A DNA stretch of 64,000 bases from positions 372,001 to 436,000 of the forward strand of contig NZ_JOBF01000013.1 in NCBI RefSeq assembly GCF_000718635.1, in the 5' to 3' direction. The position numbers and the translations under genes are program-made. How positions within the stretch are numbered: the first letter of the stretch is position 1; the number at the start of each line of letters is the position of its first letter. The stretch is from Streptomyces varsoviensis. Lineage in GTDB: Bacteria; Actinomycetota; Actinomycetes; Streptomycetales; Streptomycetaceae. Below are positions 59,402 to 64,000 of this stretch, piece after piece. The notes under the pieces are model-generated. The model was not told the origin of the DNA. It ran no database searches and worked only from the letters and a program-made list of their open reading frames with translations.

Positions 59402-62400
59402 TGGATGTGTCCGCCGTGCCCGACGACCCTCTGGCCGATGTGATCGGCCTGCTGCGCGAGCACGGCCTCGACCCGTCGGCCGAGGAGGTCGCCGACGGGC
59501 TGTGGCTCGCCCGCTACGCCATGCCGCCCGCCGACCCGGCCGCCGCGGAGCCGCTTCCCGAGGCGCCGCCGCCCGCCGGCCTCCCCGAGGGCGGCGCGCG
59601 GCCGGGGGAGCCGCCGCCGGGCGAGGCGCCGCCCCCGGAGCCGAGGCGGCCCGACGGCTCCGACGCCTCCGATGACACGGACGGGCCGGACGCCGTCGCC
59701 CTCCACGCCGTCGGCGGCGCGGCCGGGCGGCGCACCGTGGCCGGGGTGCCCATCGCGGTGCCCGCCGCCGCCACCCTGCCCAGCCTCCTCAAACTCCAGC
59801 GCGCCCTGCGCCCGTTGCAGCGCTACCGGCCCTCGGCCCCCGCCATCCGGCACACCCTCGACGAGAGCGCCACCGCCGAGCGCAGCGCCCGCGCCGGGAT
59901 GGTGCTGCCCGTCTTCAAGGCCGTCGAGCGGCGCGAGACGAGCCTCGCCCTGCTCATCGACGCCTCCCCGTCGATGGCCGTGTGGGACCGCACGCTGGAG
60001 GAGGTCCGGCAGGTCTGCGAACAGCTCGGCGCGTTCCGCGACGTCCAGGTGCACCGGCTGCACGAGGTGCCCGGCGGCACACCGCTGATCGGCACCGGCC
60101 CGCGCGGCCGCGAACGGCTGCGCGCCGCCGACCAGTTACGCGACCCCACCGGCCGCCGCCTCACCGTGCTCATCAGCGACTGCGTCGGCCCCCTGTGGCG
60201 CAGCGGCCAGGCCCACAAACTGCTGCACCGCTGGGGGCGGCAGGCCCCCGTCGCCGTGCTCCAGCCGCTGCCGCAGCGGCTCTGGTCGCGCACCAGGCTG
60301 CCCGTCGAGCCCGGCACCCTGCACCGCGACGAGGAGCCCGGCGCGCGGCTGCGGTTCGCCTCCGCGCGGCGCGGCCCGAGCTGGGACGGCGCCACCGCCG
60401 ACCCCGCCGCCGAGGGCGCGCTGCCCGTGCCCGTACTGCCGCCCACCGAGGCCGCGCTGGGCACCTGGGCGCGGCTGCTGTCCGGCACGGGGACGGCCGC
60501 GGCCCCCGGCGCGGTCGGCTGGGTGCGGGCCGACCAGGAGGCCGCCCCGAGCGTCGAGGGCGGGCCACCGCGGCGCTCCCCGCGCGAGATCGTGCGGCGC
60601 TTCCGCTCGACCGCCTCCCCGGCCGCCGTGAAGCTCGCCGTGTACCTGGCGGCGGCCCCGCTGACGCTGCCCGTCATGCAGTTGGTGCAGCGCACGATGC
60701 TGCCCCACTCGGGCCCCGCGGAGATGGCCGAGGTGCTGTTCAGCGGGGCGCTGCGGCAGCTCGACGCGGCGGACGCGGACGATGGGGAGCAGTGGTACGA
60801 CTTCCACGAGGGCGTACGGAACGTCCTGCTGGGCCCGCTGCCGCGGGACGAGGCCACCCTGGTGCTCAAGCACTGCTCCGAGTACGTGGCGCAGCGCTTC
60901 GGCACGGGCGCCCGCAACTTCCCGGCCGTCGCCGCGGCCCAGCTCACCGGCGTGCAGCGGGCCGGCGAGACGCTGCTGGCGGCGCCGGAGGCCGCGCTGC
61001 CCGCCACCGCCGCGCGCCGCGCCGAGGACCGCATGCCCCGCCCCTTCGCCGAGGTCTCCTACCAGGTGCTCCAGCGCTATCTGCCGACCCGCGCCGCCGA
61101 GCCCGCCACGCCGTCCCCCGCCGCGCCGCCCGGCGGCCGCGCCGGCGCCGTGGCCCGCGCCCGCGAACAGCTCGCGCGCTACGACGAGCGGGGCGCCGTC
61201 GAATGCCTGCTGGAGGCCGCCCGGCTGCTGCGCTACGCCGCCGAGTCCGCGGCCGGGCCGCGCCCGGAGGCGGAGGTGCTGCTGGCCGAGGTGCTGCTGC
61301 GGCTGTGGGAGGACCAGGGCGACCCCGGCGTGCTGCGGGAGGCGCAGGAGCCCGCCGCGGCCGCCGCCGCGCACCCCGACGCCGAGCCGCGCGCCCACCG
61401 GGTGTTCGGCAAGGTCCTGCACGCCAGCGCCCGCGAACTGACCTCCGCGAACGGCCCCGAGGACGCCGGGCAGTTGCTGCGCGCCGCCGAACGCGAGCTG
61501 CGCCAGGCCGCGGCGCGCGACGGCGCGGTCGGCGGCTCGGTCGACGGGGCGGCCCTCGACGCCGCCCTCGAATGGTCCTGGGTGATGTGGGACCTGTGGC
61601 GGCACACCGACGACCCCGGTTTCCTGGAGCGGGTGGTGGAGGAGCTGACGGCGCTGGTCGACGACCCCGCGCCCAGCCGCCGCCGGCTCGGCCCGCTCCA
61701 CCTCCAGCTCGGCCGGGCGCACCTCGCGCTGGCCGGCGCCCAGTCCGCGCCGGGCGCCGCCCGCTCCATGGCGCTCCGGGCGGTCGCCCCGCTGACGGCC
61801 GCCACCGAACTCCTCGAATCCGTCGAGGCCCACGCGCAGTTGTACGTACGGGCGCTGCTCGACCTCGCCGACGCGCTGCTGCTCGGCGGCGAGGCCGGCC
61901 ACGACAGGGTGCTCGCGGTGCTCGACCGCGCCCGGCAGCTCACCGAGGACACGCCCGTACAGGCCGAGACGCTGACCCGCACCGCCCGCGTGCACCGCGA
62001 GCGGTACGCGGCCTCCGGCGACCCCGGCGAACTGGAGCGGGCGGTGCGGCTGTACGCCGGGGCGCGCAAGGCGCTGCGCGCCGGGGACGCCGCCTACGCC
62101 GACGTGCTCACCGACTGGGGCGAGACCGCGCTGGAGCTCGCCCGCGCCGCGCCCGGCCGGGCCGGCGCCTCCGCCGCCGTGCGGGTGCTGCGCGAGGCCC
62201 GCGCCGAGATGGTCCACGACGACCCGCGGCTCAACCGCACGCTGCTGCTGCTCGGCCGCGCGCTCCTGCAGCGCTACGCCGACGAATGGGACGTCGTCGA
62301 CCTGCGGGAGGGCGAGTTCATCCTCAGCCGGGCGGCCGCCGGCGCCCAGGACCCGATGCGGGCCGCCGCCGCCTGGTACGACCACGGGCGCGCCCAGGAA

Positions 62401-62691
62401 CTGCTGGGACAGCCCGAACGCGCGGCCGACAGCTACGAGTCCGCCGCCGACGCCGCGCTGCTCGCCCGCGACGGCCTGTCCGGCGCGGCCCGCCGGGACG
62501 CCATGCGGATGGCGGCGGGCGCACTGCACCGCGGCGGTGAGGCGCTGCTCGACGCCGGGCTGCCGGTGGCGGCGCAGCGCTCGTACCAGCGGGCGCTGTA
62601 CTGGTGGGACCTGCTGCCGGCGGCGGACGAGGGGGAGCGCGCGGCCACCGAGGAACGCCTCCGCCGACTCGCAGAGGATCACAGGCCATGA
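59401..62691 (+). CDS. SAV_2336-family protein with vWA-like domain and long helical-repeat region
   Basis: 1096 residues. The N-terminal region (about 1-150) carries the family start (DVIGLLREHGLDPSAEEVAD) and a Pro/Glu-rich linker. A vWA-like domain follows with a metal site DASPS at 187-191 (SLALLIDASPSMAVWDRTLE) and VLISDCVGPLW. After a conserved PAAVKLAVYLAAAPLTLPVM segment, the last 500 or so residues are TPR-like helices. In the vWA-MoxR-VMAP scheme this is the vWA scaffold and sensor. ATG at 59401 overlaps the MoxR stop by one base. Confidence 0.87.
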   Translation: MDVSAVPDDPLADVIGLLREHGLDPSAEEVADGLWLARYAMPPADPAAAEPLPEAPPPAGLPEGGARPGEPPPGEAPPPEPRRPDGSDASDDTDGPDAVALHAVGGAAGRRTVAGVPIAVPAAATLPSLLKLQRALRPLQRYRPSAPAIRHTLDESATAERSARAGMVLPVFKAVERRETSLALLIDASPSMAVWDRTLEEVRQVCEQLGAFRDVQVHRLHEVPGGTPLIGTGPRGRERLRAADQLRDPTGRRLTVLISDCVGPLWRSGQAHKLLHRWGRQAPVAVLQPLPQRLWSRTRLPVEPGTLHRDEEPGARLRFASARRGPSWDGATADPAAEGALPVPVLPPTEAALGTWARLLSGTGTAAAPGAVGWVRADQEAAPSVEGGPPRRSPREIVRRFRSTASPAAVKLAVYLAAAPLTLPVMQLVQRTMLPHSGPAEMAEVLFSGALRQLDAADADDGEQWYDFHEGVRNVLLGPLPRDEATLVLKHCSEYVAQRFGTGARNFPAVAAAQLTGVQRAGETLLAAPEAALPATAARRAEDRMPRPFAEVSYQVLQRYLPTRAAEPATPSPAAPPGGRAGAVARAREQLARYDERGAVECLLEAARLLRYAAESAAGPRPEAEVLLAEVLLRLWEDQGDPGVLREAQEPAAAAAAHPDAEPRAHRVFGKVLHASARELTSANGPEDAGQLLRAAERELRQAAARDGAVGGSVDGAALDAALEWSWVMWDLWRHTDDPGFLERVVEELTALVDDPAPSRRRLGPLHLQLGRAHLALAGAQSAPGAARSMALRAVAPLTAATELLESVEAHAQLYVRALLDLADALLLGGEAGHDRVLAVLDRARQLTEDTPVQAETLTRTARVHRERYAASGDPGELERAVRLYAGARKALRAGDAAYADVLTDWGETALELARAAPGRAGASAAVRVLREARAEMVHDDPRLNRTLLLLGRALLQRYADEWDVVDLREGEFILSRAAAGAQDPMRAAAAWYDHGRAQELLGQPERAADSYESAADAALLARDGLSGAARRDAMRMAAGALHRGGEALLDAGLPVAAQRSYQRALYWWDLLPAADEGERAATEERLRRLAEDHRP

Positions 62692-62756
62692 GTTTCCGCG
62701 CGGTAGCGAATGGGCACATGTTCTCAGCTAGGCAACGCGCTTGTGAGGAGAGCAGG

Positions 62757-62960
62757 TTGACAGACGACGGCAGCGACGGCCGTCCCGCGGGACAGGACGG
62801 CGAGGGGACCGCGGAAGGGGCCCTGCCCGATCTGACGGGCATCGACCTCGACGCGCTGCGCTCCCTGGACAGCCCGGCCCTGTCGGCGGTCCTCGACGTG
62901 CTGGTGCGCCGCACGGTGGAGCCCACGAGCGTGCTCTGCGCCTTCTCCAACGCGTCCTGA
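62757..62960 (+). CDS. FxsA-like RiPP precursor peptide ending FSNAS
   Basis: 67 residues. The leader has DLTGIDLDALRSLDSPALSA and VLDVLVRRTVEP, and the peptide ends VLCAFSNAS. FxsA precursors end in F-x-S-x-x; here F is also the fifth residue from the end, but the third from the end is Asn instead of Ser. FxsB-type radical SAM enzymes make a three-residue cyclophane from the aromatic residue to the residue two positions on, which would be Phe-Ser-Asn here. TTG at 62757 follows GAGGAG six bases upstream; ATG at 62718 is the alternative. The radical SAM gene starts 58 bp downstream. Confidence 0.78.
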   Translation: MTDDGSDGRPAGQDGEGTAEGALPDLTGIDLDALRSLDSPALSAVLDVLVRRTVEPTSVLCAFSNAS

Positions 62961-63018
62961 CCGCCGGTTCCGGCCGCCTGGGGGAGAGGCGGCGACACAC
63001 AACGAGGGGGGCCCGACG

Positions 63019-64000
63019 ATGGCGCATCCGCACGCGCCCTGGCCGTACGACCGGCTCGACGTGGCCGCGCTGCGGGCCCGGGGCACAGCCCCCGTCCCGT
63101 TCCGCCAGTTCGTCCTCAAAGTCCACAGCCGCTGCAACCTCGCCTGCACCTACTGCTACATCTACGCCGGCCCCGACGGCAGTTGGCGCGACCGCCCCGC
63201 CGCCGTCCCGGACCGTACGGTCGAGCGCGCCGCCGAGCGCATCGCCGAACACGCCCGCGCCCACCGGCTGCCCGCCGTCGAAGTCGTCCTGCACGGCGGC
63301 GAACCCCTGCTCACCGGCGTCGGACCGCTGCTGCGCCACCGCGCCGCCATCCGCGCCCGCCTCGACGCCGGCACCGGCCTGACCACCACGACGCAGACCA
63401 ACGCCACCCTCCTCACCGAGGAGCGCGTCGCCCGCCTCGCCGACGCCGGCCTCCGCGTCGGCGTCAGCCTCGACGGCGGACTGCCCCGCCACAACCGCGC
63501 CCGCGTCGACCACGCCGGCCGCCCCTCCTACGCCGCCGTCGCCCGCGGTCTGCGGCACCTCGCCGAGCGGCCCGAGGCCTACGCCGGCATCCTGTGCACC
63601 GCCGACCCCGCCACCGACCCCGACGAGCTGTACGACTCCCTCCTCGCCTTCCGGCCGCCCGCCCTCGACTTCCTCCTCCCGCACGCCAACTGGTCCGCGC
63701 CCCCGCCGCACGCCGACCCGGCCCGCCGCCGCACCGTCTACGGCGACTGGCTCGCCCGCCTCTTCGACCGCTGGTGGAACGCGGGCCCCGGCGCGCCCCG
63801 GGTCAGACTCTTCGAGGAAGCCGTACTGCTGCTGCTCGGCGCGCCCAGCGCCACCGAGGCCCTGGGCACCTCGCCCGTCGCCACCGTCGTCATCGAGGCG
63901 GACGGCGCGATCGAGCAGATCGACTCCCTGAAGTCCGCCTACGAGGGCGCCGCCGCCACCGGCCTCGACGTCTTCCGCCACCCCTTCGACGCGGCCCTCG
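63019..64000 (+). CDS. FxsB-like radical SAM/SPASM peptide maturase (3' end cut by window edge)
   Basis: Radical SAM enzyme expected to crosslink the preceding peptide. The [4Fe-4S] motif CNLACTYCY has C39, C43 and C46. The glycine-rich SAM-binding segment is VVLHGGEPLL, followed by TQTNATLLTEERVARLADAG and VGVSLDGGLPRHN, typical of the SPASM/FxsB group. Later segments (PVATVVIEADGAIEQIDSLK) begin the region that normally bears the auxiliary Fe-S ligands, beyond the window. ATG at 63019 has GAGGGGGG upstream. An FxsC gene with a TIR-like domain commonly follows; it would lie to the right of the window. Confidence 0.88.
   Translation, partial: MAHPHAPWPYDRLDVAALRARGTAPVPFRQFVLKVHSRCNLACTYCYIYAGPDGSWRDRPAAVPDRTVERAAERIAEHARAHRLPAVEVVLHGGEPLLTGVGPLLRHRAAIRARLDAGTGLTTTTQTNATLLTEERVARLADAGLRVGVSLDGGLPRHNRARVDHAGRPSYAAVARGLRHLAERPEAYAGILCTADPATDPDELYDSLLAFRPPALDFLLPHANWSAPPPHADPARRRTVYGDWLARLFDRWWNAGPGAPRVRLFEEAVLLLLGAPSATEALGTSPVATVVIEADGAIEQIDSLKSAYEGAAATGLDVFRHPFDAAL

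Noticed and set aside
60136..62682. An 848-codon open frame on the minus strand
   Set aside because: Antisense shadow of the SAV_2336-family gene caused by high GC; composition is low complexity.

Overview
The window is high-GC actinobacterial DNA and almost certainly a Streptomyces chromosome. Signs are the strong third-position G/C bias, GTG and TTG starts, a sigH-type stress sigma factor with its RsbW-like partner, nickel superoxide dismutase with its own maturation protease, a TipA-like MerR regulator, and several gene families largely confined to actinomycetes (CU044_2847, SAV_2336, DUF6104, CGNR). From memory, the order sigH/anti-sigma, sodN/sodX, glutamate-type ABC transporter, malic enzyme and quinone oxidoreductase resembles the S. 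coelicolor chromosome around SCO5240-SCO5262, with extra genes between these blocks. No tRNA, rRNA, CRISPR array, insertion sequence or integrase was seen.

Layout. 1-4000: lipid kinase (cut by the left edge), membrane protein, sigH and anti-sigma factor behind a candidate BldD box, an acetyltransferase and a UBP zinc finger. 4100-12300: Na+/H+ antiporter, ACC deaminase/D-cysteine desulfhydrase, an HTH protein, a phage-like amidase, glutaminase, an AraC regulator, a frameshifted VOC gene and a FabH-like synthase. 12700-21100: LCP cell-wall ligase, secreted TPM-like protein, an ArsR-P-type ATPase operon, a second SigB-family sigma factor and a membrane protein. 21300-27100: a dgdR/dgdA-like divergent pair, an ATP-binding anti-sigma-like protein, carotenoid oxygenase and an acetyltransferase. 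27100-31200: an accessory-looking operon of small unrecognised proteins with a TPR-type XRE regulator and a HAD phosphatase. 31400-44500: nucleotidyltransferase, DGPF protein with ECF42 sigma factor, double Lrp, esterase, tandem GNAT, APC permease, TipA-like regulator, sodN/sodX, CGNR protein and methyltransferase. 44700-55700: ABC amino-acid transporter, malic enzyme, quinone oxidoreductase, MHS transporter, PadR-DUF4097 operon and DUF6104.

55940 to the right edge is one tightly coupled operon: Trypco1 (CU044_2847), a trypsin-like/VMAP-type protease, a MoxR AAA+ ATPase, a SAV_2336-type protein with a vWA-like domain, a short FxsA-like precursor peptide and an FxsB-like radical SAM enzyme cut by the window end. 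It joins two systems otherwise known separately: the vWA-MoxR-VMAP conflict modules and a three-residue-cyclophane RiPP cassette. This is the most interesting region.

A second theme is GC-rich tandem repeats, many carrying the word CGTACGG. They lie inside genes, mostly with periods divisible by three (6, 9, 15, 21 and 24 bp), and between genes with other periods (11, 16, 17, 18 and 29 bp). Some abut ribosome binding sites. Strong hairpins separate most convergent gene pairs.
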